Below are positions 18,846 through 27,787 of a stretch of DNA of 64,000 nt, one piece after another. This DNA is from Burkholderiales bacterium (GTDB lineage Bacteria > Pseudomonadota > Gammaproteobacteria > Burkholderiales > WYBJ01). Location: contig JALHQN010000007.1 in the NCBI GenBank assembly GCA_022841915.1, positions 124,001 through 188,000 on the forward strand. Direction: 5' to 3'. The notes beneath the pieces are model-generated. The model saw nothing but the letters and a program-made list of their open reading frames with translations, searched no databases and had not been told where the DNA came from. Made by a program: the position numbers and the translations under genes. Position 1 is the stretch's first letter, and each line of letters begins with the position of its first letter.

Positions 18846-19865
18846 ATGAAGACGATACTGCAAAAGACATTGCATCGATTTGCGTGCGCATCACCTAGCG
18901 TGTCGCTGTACGGGATGGCGTTGATCGGCTTGCTCGGCGGATCGGCATCGGCTGCGGAGTGGAAACCTAGCCGCCCGATCGAGATCATCTCCGGCGTGGC
19001 GGCGGGCGGATCACTCGATCTTGCCGCGCGCGCCGCGCAACGCATCTTGCAGGAGAAGCGCAATATCGGTCAGCCCATTACGGTGATCAATCGTCCTGGC
19101 AGTGGCAGCGCGATCGCGTGGACCTATCTCAATACCCATCCGGGCAACGGGCATTATCTTTCGATGACGACCAATTCGCTCGTGATCAATCCCATCATCG
19201 GCAGCAGCTCGATTTCGTACACGGAAGTCACACCGATCGTGCATCTTTCGCGCGAGGACATCGTCTTCACGGTGCGCGCGGATTCGGCCATCAAGAGCGC
19301 GCAGGATCTCGTCGATCGGCTGAAGAAGGATCCGAGCAGTCTCTCGTTCGGCATCGCCACGAGTCTGGGCAATCCGGCGCATATTGCGATCGCCCAGGTC
19401 GCGCGTGCCGCTGGGGTCGATCTGCGCAGGGTCAAGGCGGTGGTGTTCAATGCCTCGACCCAGGCCATGGCCACCGTGCTGGGGGGCAATGTGGATGTGC
19501 TGGTCTCCAGCCCGGCCAACCCGATGCCGCACGTACAGGCGGGCAAGTTGAGAGCCCTCGCTGTGGCTTCGAACACTCGACTGCCGGGTGCCTATGCTTC
19601 CACGCCGACATGGAAGGAAGTCGGTGTGAATTCCGTATCCAGGTTTTGGCGCGGGGTGATCGGGCCCAAGGGCATGACGCCGGAGCAAGTCGCCTTCTGG
19701 GAAGCGGAGTTCGCAGCCCTCGCAGCGACCGATGAGTGGAAGAAGTATCTGGCAGACAACCTGCTGATTCCGGACTTCATGAATGCGCGCGATGCGGTCC
19801 GGTTTCTGCAGTCGGAGACGGCAGAGTATCGGACGATACTGACGGAACTCGGTCTTGCGAAGTAG
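18846..19865 (+). CDS. Bug/TctC-family periplasmic solute-binding protein (1)
   Basis: 339 residues. A signal peptide (about residues 1-34, ending SASAAE) leads to a two-lobed periplasmic receptor. The PIEIISGVAAGGSLDLAAR stretch corresponds to the family's ligand loop (usually PGGxxDxxAR), here diverged, and INRPGSGSAIAW matches the VDNRPGAGG turn. Bug receptors capture small carboxylates and similar compounds and may work with TctAB-type carriers. No transporter is encoded next to it. ATG 18846 starts a good signal peptide; upstream in-frame codons do not. This copy differs clearly from the next one, so it is probably not a recent tandem duplicate. Confidence 0.88.
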   Translation: MKTILQKTLHRFACASPSVSLYGMALIGLLGGSASAAEWKPSRPIEIISGVAAGGSLDLAARAAQRILQEKRNIGQPITVINRPGSGSAIAWTYLNTHPGNGHYLSMTTNSLVINPIIGSSSISYTEVTPIVHLSREDIVFTVRADSAIKSAQDLVDRLKKDPSSLSFGIATSLGNPAHIAIAQVARAAGVDLRRVKAVVFNASTQAMATVLGGNVDVLVSSPANPMPHVQAGKLRALAVASNTRLPGAYASTPTWKEVGVNSVSRFWRGVIGPKGMTPEQVAFWEAEFAALAATDEWKKYLADNLLIPDFMNARDAVRFLQSETAEYRTILTELGLAK

Positions 19866-20031
19866 TGCAGCATGAGCGAGCCATGGAAAGCCGCTCGGGG
19901 CGAAAAGTGACGGCCCTGCGAGGCATCCCTCAGAGTACGCGGAGGAGTTCGATTTCCTCGCCAACGAAGTACACTGTCGTGCATCGGTCGAGTGCGCGGC
20001 CATCCATTCACGGACGATATGGGGACGAGCG

Positions 20032-21033
20032 ATGATGAAGCAGGCACAGGCGGGTGGGCGCAGTTGGAAGCAACGGCTGCTGATTCTGGGGCTCACGCTC
20101 GGTGCTTGGCCGCTTCAATCCGGTGCGCAGTCTGCGAAGTGGCCTGAGAAACCTGTGCGCATCGTGACGCCGTTCGGGCCAGGCGGCGGGACGGATATCT
20201 TCGCCCGGTTGTTGGCGCAGCAGTTGACCGAAGCCTACGGGCAGCAATTCCTGGTCGAGAACCGGCCGGGAGCGGGATCGACGATAGGTACCGAGCATGT
20301 CGCGAAGTCGACGCCCGACGGCTATACGTGGCTGATGACTTCGGCGTCGTTCGCCTTCGTGCCCGGGCTGTATCCGAAGCTCAGGTACGACCCCATCAAG
20401 GATTTGATTCGTGTAAGCCAAGTCGTCACGGTGCCTCACGTCATCGCCGTCCTGCCCTCGTTCCCCGCAAAGACCCTCCAGGATTTCGTCAAACTGGCAC
20501 GCGAGCGCCCGGGCCAAGTACTCTACGCATCGGCTGGTGCTGGATCGGCGATGCACTTGGCGGGGGCGTTGTTCGGGTTGGTCACGCAGAGCAATCTCAC
20601 GCACGTGCCCTACAAGGGCGGTGGCGCGACCACGACGGCCGTGATGAGCGGCGAAGCCACGACCGCCTTCTACACCATCGAGACGGCGTTGGCGTTGATC
20701 CAGGCCAAGCGCCTGCGCGCGTTGGCTGTTTCCACGCGCGAGCGCAGTCCGGCGTTGCCCGATGTTCCGACGGCGATCGAGGCGGGGTTCAAGGATTACG
20801 ATGTCGTCGGCTGGTTCGGGCTGATGGCGCCTGCTGGAACACCGGAGGCGATCGTGAACCAACTCAGTACGGGCACAGCCAAGGCGCTCGCAAACCCGTC
20901 GGTCCGGGAGTTTTCGGCCAAACAGGGGGCAGTGCCTGTCGGCAATCGGCCGGCAGAGTTCGAGCGCTTCGTGCGCGATGAAATTCCGCGCTGGACGAAG
21001 ATCATCCAGCAGGCCGGGGTCAAGCTGGAATAG
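20032..21033 (+). CDS. Bug/TctC-family periplasmic solute-binding protein (2)
   Basis: 333 residues. A signal peptide (about 1-27, ending GAQS) is followed by WPEKPVRIVTPFGPGGGTD, the classic Bug ligand loop, and VENRPGAGSTIG. HVPYKGGGATTTAV and RERSPALPDVPTAIE are further family blocks. The start has two ATG codons in tandem (20032, 20035) after GGGGACGAG. It is 11 bases upstream of the MmgE/PrpD gene, so it is likely cotranscribed with that enzyme and may deliver its substrate. The ligand cannot be predicted from the sequence. Confidence 0.92.
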   Translation: MMKQAQAGGRSWKQRLLILGLTLGAWPLQSGAQSAKWPEKPVRIVTPFGPGGGTDIFARLLAQQLTEAYGQQFLVENRPGAGSTIGTEHVAKSTPDGYTWLMTSASFAFVPGLYPKLRYDPIKDLIRVSQVVTVPHVIAVLPSFPAKTLQDFVKLARERPGQVLYASAGAGSAMHLAGALFGLVTQSNLTHVPYKGGGATTTAVMSGEATTAFYTIETALALIQAKRLRALAVSTRERSPALPDVPTAIEAGFKDYDVVGWFGLMAPAGTPEAIVNQLSTGTAKALANPSVREFSAKQGAVPVGNRPAEFERFVRDEIPRWTKIIQQAGVKLE

Positions 21034-21044
21034 GGGGCGACATC

Positions 21045-22400
21045 ATGGGGCAGGCGATCGATCGGTTGGCCGACTTCGTCGCGTCGGCGCGATGGGAGGA
21101 CGTCCCGGATGCCGTGCGGGATCATGCGAGGCTCGTCCTGCTCGATACCGTCGGTGTCATGCTGGCGGGCAGCGAGCGTCCGGAAGTGGCGTCCCTGCGC
21201 AGGCAACTCGGTTCAACGGGTACGGGCGCTACATTGCTCGCGCGTGGCTGGGGTTCTCAGGACCCCCGAACGGCCGCCTTGCTCAACGGCATTGCCGGCC
21301 GGGCGATCGAACTGTGCGAAGGGCTGCGCCTGGTGTCCGGGCAAGCTGCGATTCAGGTGTTGCCGGGGATACTCGCCATCGCGCAAGCCAGGCACGCCTG
21401 CGGGCGCGACGTGCTCGGTGCTTTCATCGTCGGGTACGAAACGGCGGGGCGGTTATGCGCGGCATTCACGCCCCGGCCCCTTGCGCACCAGAACGGCCAG
21501 GCGTCTCTGCTCGCCGCAGCGGCGGCCGGTGCGCGCATGGCGGGCCTCGACGGGGAGGGCGTGAGTCGTGCGATGCGGATATCGACCACGCTGCTTCTGA
21601 CGCCGAGCTACACCAATGTAGTCGCAGGGGCGACCACGCTGAACGTCGCCGGTGGCATGAGCGGTTTCGTGGGCGCTCTGGCGCCGGAGCTGGCTCAGGC
21701 AGGATTCACCGCGCAACCGGGGGCCATCGAGGAAGCCCTGGGGCAGATGGTGGGCACGGGGTTCGATGCCGGGCATCTGGTCGATGATCTGGGGTCGAGT
21801 TGGGCCATCATGCGCAACTATTTCCGTCTCTATGCCTGTTGCAATCCGATCCATCCGGCGCTGGACGCTCTGCATGTGGCGCTGGCGCAGCTGCGCCCGC
21901 AGCCCGATCAGATCGAGCGCATCGACATCGCGACTTACCGCTTCGCTGCGGTGATGAAAAATCCCGAGCCGCCGAACTTCTTCGCCTCCAAGTACTCCTT
22001 GCCGCATGCCGCCGCCGTGCTCGTCGTGCGAGGCAGGCTGGGTCATGCCGGTCTGGACGACAGCGCTTTGGCCGATCCGCAAGTGGCGATGCTGCGCAGG
22101 CGCGTGCACATCGAGGAAGATCCCGCCATGAGCGAGCGTGCGCCGACATGGCGGCCGGCGCGCGTGACCGTCGTGCTCAAGGACGGCCGCAGCGCAACGC
22201 ACGCGGTCGAGAGCCATCGCGGCGACTTCAACCAGCCCTTCGAGCGCTCGGAGATCTTGGCCAAGTTTCGCGAACTCGCGGGCCATGTGCTGACTGCCGA
22301 GGGCGTGCAGCAGGCCGAGTCGATGCTGCTCGCTCTGGATACGATCGGCGATTTCGATCAGGCGATCGGCTCATTGCGGCACCATGTACTGTCCGCCTGA
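21045..22400 (+). CDS. MmgE/PrpD family protein
   Basis: 451 residues. The MmgE/PrpD fold includes 2-methylcitrate dehydratase, cis-aconitate decarboxylase and iminodisuccinate epimerase. Seen: the N-terminal helical domain with HARLVLLDTVGVMLAGS (residues about 26-42), the GRAIELCEGLRL segment where many members have a DDT motif, and the C-terminal lid domain with YACCNPIHPALDAL. Members in catabolic islands often act as lyases or epimerases on dicarboxylates. It lies between a Bug receptor and a hydantoinase, whose start is 55 bases after this stop, so an organic-acid or imide substrate is plausible. The reaction is not assignable. Confidence 0.88.
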   Translation: MGQAIDRLADFVASARWEDVPDAVRDHARLVLLDTVGVMLAGSERPEVASLRRQLGSTGTGATLLARGWGSQDPRTAALLNGIAGRAIELCEGLRLVSGQAAIQVLPGILAIAQARHACGRDVLGAFIVGYETAGRLCAAFTPRPLAHQNGQASLLAAAAAGARMAGLDGEGVSRAMRISTTLLLTPSYTNVVAGATTLNVAGGMSGFVGALAPELAQAGFTAQPGAIEEALGQMVGTGFDAGHLVDDLGSSWAIMRNYFRLYACCNPIHPALDALHVALAQLRPQPDQIERIDIATYRFAAVMKNPEPPNFFASKYSLPHAAAVLVVRGRLGHAGLDDSALADPQVAMLRRRVHIEEDPAMSERAPTWRPARVTVVLKDGRSATHAVESHRGDFNQPFERSEILAKFRELAGHVLTAEGVQQAESMLLALDTIGDFDQAIGSLRHHVLSA

Positions 22401-22443
22401 GGCGGACTTGAAAACCGTCGGTGAAACGAGCGTTGAACGCATG

Positions 22444-22452
22444 AAGGAGGGG
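22444..22452 (+). promoter_or_regulatory. Strong ribosome-binding site deciding the hydantoinase start
   Basis: AAGGAGGGG ends 3 bases before ATG 22456, the start consistent with the family. It argues against the upstream in-frame ATG codons at 22384 and 22441. Confidence 0.7.
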
Positions 22453-22455
22453 ACG

Positions 22456-23886
22456 ATGTTCGATTTGGTGATTCGGGGCGATCGGGTCGTGACACCCAAC
22501 GGCGCTGGGGCATACGACGTAGCTATCCAGGCCGACAATATTGCGGCCGTGGCCGCTGCCGGAACGTTCACCGAGCAGCATGCGGCCCGAATCATCGATG
22601 CGACGGGCAAGATCGTGATGCCGGGCGGCATCGATCCGCACGTGCATTGCAAATGGTATTCGCCGCAGCCCGATGGCTCGGTGATCTACACCGATCCGCC
22701 GTCGGTCGTCAGCCGGGCTGCGCTCTATGGCGGGACGACGACGCTGATCGACTTCGCTCGCTGGACGCATGGCAGCACGATCCAGGAGGCCATCGACAAG
22801 CGACACGAAGACTGGCGCGGCCAGTGCTATTGCGACTACAGCTATCACGTCATGGTCGAAGGCGCATTGCCCACGGAGATCTTCGAGCAACTGGGCCAGG
22901 CGGTCCGCGATGGCTATCCGACGGTCAAGATCTTCACCACCGACATCACACCCAGTCGGCGCGGGCGCATGGTGGACTTCGGGGACATCTGGGAGGTGTT
23001 CCAGGTGGTCGCGCGCGAACGCGGCCTGTGCGTGATGCACGGCGAGGATAACGACATCGTGATGCACATGTACGAGAAGCTGATTCGCGAAGGTCGGGTC
23101 GGCTTCGAGCACATGGCCGAGGTGCACAACGCGATGTCCGAGGACATGTCTTTTCGGCGCGTTCTGGCGCTGGCGCAGAACGTTCCCGGCATCGCGTTGT
23201 ATTTCATGCATGTGAGCGCGGCCAACGGGGTGCAGGCGGTGCGCGAGGCTCGAGAACGCGGGCTTCCGGTCTACGCCGAGACGCTGCATCAGTACCTGAT
23301 GTACACCGCCGAGGACTACAAGCGGCCCAACGGCCAGATGTATCACACCTATCCGTCGCTCAAATCCCAGGCCGACCAGAACGAACTGTGGGCCGGGACG
23401 CTCGACGGCACCGTCCATACCGTGGCGACCGACGAGGTCTGCTGCTCGCTCAACGTCAAGACCATCGGCAAGCGGATCGACGACACGACGGGCGGCAACG
23501 TCGGCGTCGAGCCGCGTCTCGCCATCATGTATACGGAGATGGTGGGGCGGCGCGGCTACTCGCTCGAGAAGTTCGTCGACCTCGTCTCGAGCAATGCGGC
23601 AAAGATCATGGGACTCTATCCTCGCAAGGGCGCCCTGGTGCCGGGCGCGGACGCAGATATCGCGGTGCTCGATCCCGCCAAGCGCACCATCGTGCGCAAG
23701 GAGATGCTGCACGAACAGGATTATTCGCCCTGGGAAGGCCACGAGGTGTACGTGTGGCCGTCGCTCACCGTGCTGCGCGGAAAGGTGGTGATGGAAGAGG
23801 GCGTGCTGCATGCGACGCCCAGCGACGGCACGTACCTGTTGCGCCGGATCTCCGACGAGATCCTGGCCGGCGCCTGTCGCCTCTAG
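22456..23886 (+). CDS. Hydantoinase/dihydropyrimidinase-family cyclic amidohydrolase
   Basis: 476 residues, a TIM-barrel amidohydrolase that opens cyclic amides such as hydantoins, dihydropyrimidines or related imides. Metal ligands: HVHCKW early (the HxH), the lysine of YPTVKIFTTD (expected to be carboxylated), the histidine of CVMHGED and the histidine of YFMHVSAAN. The usual late motif TDHCPF is replaced by ATDEVCCSLN: the aspartate stays, but the next residues are unlike classical enzymes, so specificity is probably different. A small unknown gene follows after 8 bases and then cobW. A CobW metallochaperone nearby is in keeping with a metal-dependent hydrolase. Confidence 0.9.
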   Translation: MFDLVIRGDRVVTPNGAGAYDVAIQADNIAAVAAAGTFTEQHAARIIDATGKIVMPGGIDPHVHCKWYSPQPDGSVIYTDPPSVVSRAALYGGTTTLIDFARWTHGSTIQEAIDKRHEDWRGQCYCDYSYHVMVEGALPTEIFEQLGQAVRDGYPTVKIFTTDITPSRRGRMVDFGDIWEVFQVVARERGLCVMHGEDNDIVMHMYEKLIREGRVGFEHMAEVHNAMSEDMSFRRVLALAQNVPGIALYFMHVSAANGVQAVREARERGLPVYAETLHQYLMYTAEDYKRPNGQMYHTYPSLKSQADQNELWAGTLDGTVHTVATDEVCCSLNVKTIGKRIDDTTGGNVGVEPRLAIMYTEMVGRRGYSLEKFVDLVSSNAAKIMGLYPRKGALVPGADADIAVLDPAKRTIVRKEMLHEQDYSPWEGHEVYVWPSLTVLRGKVVMEEGVLHATPSDGTYLLRRISDEILAGACRL

Positions 23887-23894
23887 CATTCTCG

Positions 23895-24245
23895 ATGATC
23901 GTCTCCGGATACCCGATGGCGGACACCGGGCCCAAAGAGGATCGGCTGCGAGCGTTCTTCGTGCAAACGCTCGCGCTGTGGCAGGTCGAGGCGACGGTCG
24001 AGGCGGCCGAGTTCCCGCAGATCGCGGTCATTCGCAGATCCGACGGCACGCGTATCACCATCGGGCAGGCAGCGAACGATACGCCGTTTCGCTGGGAGGT
24101 CGCGACCGTGCGGTCATCGGACGGCGTGGCCGCTGCGCCGCGCGTGCTGCCGTGCGGGTCGCTGGTCGGCGTGCTCGGGGCGCTGCGCCGCTCGTTCGGT
24201 GTCGAGCGGGGACGACCGATTCGAGTGGTATCGGCGCCCTCGTGA
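23895..24245 (+). CDS. Small conserved-looking protein of unknown function
   Basis: 116 residues beginning MIVSGYPMADTG (an alternative start is M8 at 23916). No signal peptide and no membrane segment. It is a compact alpha/beta-looking protein with VEAAEFPQIAVIRRSDGTRI in the middle, whose strands suggest a small substrate- or cofactor-binding fold. It starts 8 bases after the hydantoinase stop, and its own stop overlaps the GTG of cobW by four bases. It is therefore very likely translated as part of this operon. I do not recognise the family. A role as an accessory subunit of the hydantoinase is only a guess from position. Confidence 0.65.
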   Translation: MIVSGYPMADTGPKEDRLRAFFVQTLALWQVEATVEAAEFPQIAVIRRSDGTRITIGQAANDTPFRWEVATVRSSDGVAAAPRVLPCGSLVGVLGALRRSFGVERGRPIRVVSAPS

Positions 24246-25267
24246 TTCCCGTCAACGTGCTCACGGGTTTTCTCGGCAGCGGCAAGACCACGCTGCTCAA
24301 CGCGCTGCTGCGGCATCCGCAGATGCGGCGCACCGCCGTGATCGTCAACGAGTTCGGCGAAATCGCCATCGATCACGATCTGATCGAAACGAGCGACGAG
24401 AGCTTCGTCCAGCTCTCCAACGGCTGTCTGTGCTGCCAGGTGCGCAGCGACCTGGTGCTCACGCTGAGCGAACTGGCCGCGGCGCGCGCGGCCGGCAGCC
24501 TGCCTGCATTCGAGCGGGTCGTCATCGAAACTTCGGGATTGGCCGATCCGGCGCCGATTCTCCACGCCTTGATGACCGACGCATCGGTTCGCGAGCGCTA
24601 CGTGCTGGCCGGTGTCGTCACCACGGTCGACGCGGTTGTGGGCATGCGTTCCTTGGCGAACTACGTGGAGTGTGCGAGGCAGATCGCGCTTGCCGATCGC
24701 GTCGTGCTGACCAAGACGGATGTGCCGGAGGCCTGCCCGGAATCGCTCGAGGCACGCCTGCGCGATATTCATGGCGACTGTCCCACGCTGCGCGCCGTAC
24801 GGGGGCAGATCGAGCCGGACGTCTTGTTCCCAGTCGATGTCGAGACCCGCATGCCGGCCTTCCTTGCGACTGCGGCGCCGCTGCGCGGGCTGGCGACGTA
24901 TCGCGTGGATGCCGCCTCCCACGCCCATAGCACCGGCATGACGAGCGTTTCGATTGTCCGCGACGAACCCGTGCATGCGGCTACACTTGCGCTGTTCGTG
25001 TCAGCGCTGGCGGAGAACTGCGGCGACGATCTGGTGCGGGTCAAGGGCATCGTGAGCGTCGTCGAGGATCCTGAACGCCCGGCGGTGATTCACGGTGTGC
25101 AGCACGTCTATGACGCCGCGCAGTGGATGGCGCGGTGGCCCTCGGCGGATCGGCGCACGCGCCTCGTGTTCATCGGTCGGCGCCTGAACGCTCAGTGGCT
25201 CGGAATGCTGCTCGACCTGCTCGACGAGGAAGTCGCCGACCAAGCGGCGAAGATCCGCCGGGCTTAG
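24242..25267 (+). CDS. CobW/COG0523-family GTPase (metallochaperone-like)
   Basis: 341 residues starting at GTG 24242 with VIPVNVLTGFLGSGKTT, so the Walker A loop is at residues 9-17. The metal-binding CLCC motif (NGCLCCQVRSDL) and ETSGLADPAP (switch region) are diagnostic of COG0523 G3E GTPases. The CobW C-terminal domain is at about residues 235-335. These proteins deliver zinc, cobalt or other metals to client enzymes using GTP. The GTGA overlap with the small gene and closeness to the hydantoinase suggest that enzyme as client; this is inference. It could equally serve another enzyme under metal limitation. Confidence 0.92.
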   Translation: MIPVNVLTGFLGSGKTTLLNALLRHPQMRRTAVIVNEFGEIAIDHDLIETSDESFVQLSNGCLCCQVRSDLVLTLSELAAARAAGSLPAFERVVIETSGLADPAPILHALMTDASVRERYVLAGVVTTVDAVVGMRSLANYVECARQIALADRVVLTKTDVPEACPESLEARLRDIHGDCPTLRAVRGQIEPDVLFPVDVETRMPAFLATAAPLRGLATYRVDAASHAHSTGMTSVSIVRDEPVHAATLALFVSALAENCGDDLVRVKGIVSVVEDPERPAVIHGVQHVYDAAQWMARWPSADRRTRLVFIGRRLNAQWLGMLLDLLDEEVADQAAKIRRA

Positions 25268-25319
25268 CACTGCAGACCTGCGCACGCTTCTTGCTGAAGT
25301 GCCTACAGGGAGTATCGAT

Positions 25320-26768
25320 ATGCACTTGGATCCGTCCACCTACCCGCGGGGAGCCGCTTTCGACGAGTTGATCGATGCATCCGGTGCGCCCAGGCCGGCT
25401 GCCCGAGAACTCTTCAATCATCTGTCCAAGCTCGACAAGGTCGCATTGCGCGAGCGTCGTGCGACGGTGGATGCGGCCATCATGACCATGGGCATCACCT
25501 TCACGATCTACAGCGAAGGCGAGAACATCGATCGCGCGTGGCCGTTCGACATCATTCCGCGCATCATGGCGCGCGACGAGTGGCGGCGCATCGAGGCGGG
25601 CCTCAAGCAGCGGTTGTCCGCGCTCAACTGCTTCATCAACGACATCTACAACGAACAGCGCATCGTCAAGGATGGTGTGTTTCCGCAGGAGGTGCTGGCC
25701 GGATCGCGCAACTTCCGAGTGCAGTGCGTGGGGCATGCGCCCCAGTTCGGGGTGTGGGCACACGTTTGCGGCACTGATTTGGTGCGAGATCGCGATGGAA
25801 CGGTCTACGTCCTGGAGGACAACCTGCGCGTGCCCTCCGGTGTCTCGTACATGCTGGAAAACAGGATGCTGATGAAGCGCCTGTTCCCGGAAATGTTCCA
25901 GGCTTGCGACATCCTGCCCGTCGACGACTACACGACGCGCCTCTACGAGACGCTTGCAGCCTTGTCGCCCCGCCCCTCGGAGCGCCCGGTAATCGCAGTC
26001 CTCACGCCGGGGATCTACAACTCGGCCTATTTCGAGCACAGCTACCTCGCCCAGCAGATGGGGGCCATCCTGGTGGAAGGCTCCGATCTCGTGGTCGGTG
26101 ACAACGATGTCGTGTACATGAAGACGATCGACGGTCTGCGGCGCGTCGATGTCATCTACCGCCGCATCGACGACGAGTTCATCGATCCGGAAGCCTTCCG
26201 TAAAGACTCCGTGCTGGGCGTGCCGGGTCTGATGAGAGCGTGGCGACGAGGCACCATCGGGATTGCGAATGCGCCCGGAGCCGGTGTGGCCGACGACAAG
26301 GTGGTCTACGCGTACGTGCCGCAATTCATCAAGTACTATCTCGCGGAAGAGGCCATCTTGCCCAATGTGCCGAGTTACTTGTGCATGCACGACGACGAAC
26401 GGGACTACGTGCTGGCCAATCTCGATAAGCTGGTGGTCAAGCCAGCCAACGAGTCGGGGGGCTACGGCATGATGATCGGGCCGCGCGCCACGGCGTCGGA
26501 ACGCGAGGAGTGCGCGAGCCGGATCAAGGCCGATCCGCGCAATTACATGGCCCAGCCCACGCTGCTGCTTTCGACCGCGCCGACCCTGATCGGCGATGAT
26601 CTTGCGCCTCGGCATCTGGACTTGCGCCCGTTCGTGCTGCAATCGGATAGCCTATATGCGACCACCGGCGGTCTGACGCGCGTGGCGATGCGCGAGAACT
26701 CGCTGGTCGTCAACTCCTCTCAGGGCGGCGGGAGCAAGGACACCTGGATCGTGGACGTGAGAAACTAG
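25320..26768 (+). CDS. Circularly permuted ATP-grasp protein (DUF404/DUF407 type)
   Basis: 482 residues. Recognised by [19 protein letters not shown] near the N-terminus and [19 protein letters not shown]. The strongly conserved block [20 protein letters not shown] follows, and a C-terminal stretch has [17 protein letters not shown] and QGGGSKDTW. This is the circularly permuted ATP-grasp of predicted peptide-ligase systems, thought to form amide bonds between an amino acid and an acceptor. ATG 25320 has AGGGAG upstream. The alpha-E gene starts 3 bases after its stop. The real substrate is unknown for the family. Confidence 0.93.
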   Translation: MHLDPSTYPRGAAFDELIDASGAPRPAARELFNHLSKLDKVALRERRATVDAAIMTMGITFTIYSEGENIDRAWPFDIIPRIMARDEWRRIEAGLKQRLSALNCFINDIYNEQRIVKDGVFPQEVLAGSRNFRVQCVGHAPQFGVWAHVCGTDLVRDRDGTVYVLEDNLRVPSGVSYMLENRMLMKRLFPEMFQACDILPVDDYTTRLYETLAALSPRPSERPVIAVLTPGIYNSAYFEHSYLAQQMGAILVEGSDLVVGDNDVVYMKTIDGLRRVDVIYRRIDDEFIDPEAFRKDSVLGVPGLMRAWRRGTIGIANAPGAGVADDKVVYAYVPQFIKYYLAEEAILPNVPSYLCMHDDERDYVLANLDKLVVKPANESGGYGMMIGPRATASEREECASRIKADPRNYMAQPTLLLSTAPTLIGDDLAPRHLDLRPFVLQSDSLYATTGGLTRVAMRENSLVVNSSQGGGSKDTWIVDVRN

Positions 26769-26771
26769 AAA

Positions 26772-27740
26772 ATGCTGTCACGAGTCGCAGAGAACCTCTA
26801 CTGGTTGGGTCGCTACCTCGAGCGCGCGGAAAGCTCCGCTCGCCTGATCAATGCGACGACGCAGGTCTTGCTCGACCTGCCGAGAAACGCCTCCTTCGGC
26901 TGGGATGTCCTGATCAGCGTCGCCGGCCTCGACAACCTGTTCCGCCGCTCCGTGAGCGCAGCCGACGAAGCGGCCATCATGGGCTTCCTCATCACGGACG
27001 AAAAAAATCCCGGCTCCATCGTTTCGTCCATCCGCTCGGCACGCGAGAACTCGCGCACCCTGAGAGAGGTGTTGCCGCGCCTGGCCTGGGAGCGCATCAA
27101 CTCGCTCTATCTTTTCGTCAATCGCAGTTCGAGCACGGCGGTGGGGCGGGCGCAGCGCATCCAGGTGCTCGAGGAGTTGATCGAGCGCCGCCAGGCGGTG
27201 GCGGGATTGCTCGCCGACTGCATGAGCCACGACGTGGCGCATCACTTCATGGTGCTCGGACAGCATGTCGAACGCGCCGACATGACCACTCGCATCGTCG
27301 ACATCAATGCGGCGGTCCTGGTACCCCGCCAGCAGGTTCCCGAGGATCCGTCGATCGCTCTGCTCTGGATCGGCGTGCTCAAATGCCTGAGCGCCTATCA
27401 GATGTATCGGCGCCATGTATCGGTGCAGGTCCGCAGTGCCAGCGTCGTCGACTACCTGCTCAAAGACCCGCATTTCCCGCGCACGGTCCGCTACTGTCTC
27501 GATGAGCTCGAAAGCTGCCTGTCCGAACTGCCGCATCACGCCGGGCCGATCAAGGCAACCCGCGTCGCACAGCGCCGGCTCGCCGGGATGAAGCTCGACA
27601 ATGTTTCCCCGGCCGTGCGCCACGAGTACATGGATGCGATCCAGGCCGACCTCGCGCGCATCCATGAAGAAATCTCTTCCGAATATTTTTGCGGGTTCTG
27701 GACCAATCTCGAGCAAAACCAGGCGCAAGTGGCCGGCTGA
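26772..27740 (+). CDS. Alpha-E domain protein (DUF403)
   Basis: 322 residues, all helical, beginning [20 protein letters not shown], the hallmark of the alpha-E family. Further conserved acid/arginine-rich helices ([30 protein letters not shown]) follow. In genomes this domain is always found with the circularly permuted ATP-grasp, either as a neighbour (here) or fused (as in the gene at 31292). It presumably forms a complex or channel with the ligase. It is 3 bases after the ATP-grasp gene and 47 before the giant transglutaminase gene, so the three form one operon. Confidence 0.93.
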   Translation: MLSRVAENLYWLGRYLERAESSARLINATTQVLLDLPRNASFGWDVLISVAGLDNLFRRSVSAADEAAIMGFLITDEKNPGSIVSSIRSARENSRTLREVLPRLAWERINSLYLFVNRSSSTAVGRAQRIQVLEELIERRQAVAGLLADCMSHDVAHHFMVLGQHVERADMTTRIVDINAAVLVPRQQVPEDPSIALLWIGVLKCLSAYQMYRRHVSVQVRSASVVDYLLKDPHFPRTVRYCLDELESCLSELPHHAGPIKATRVAQRRLAGMKLDNVSPAVRHEYMDAIQADLARIHEEISSEYFCGFWTNLEQNQAQVAG

Positions 27741-27787
27741 GCGCAGTGTCCAGAAGATCGCGGCACCCATCCATCTAAGGATTCACA

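Noticed and set aside
22228-23889. 553-codon minus-strand frame opposite the hydantoinase
   Set aside because: Antisense to a gene with complete metal-binding motifs. No start signal.
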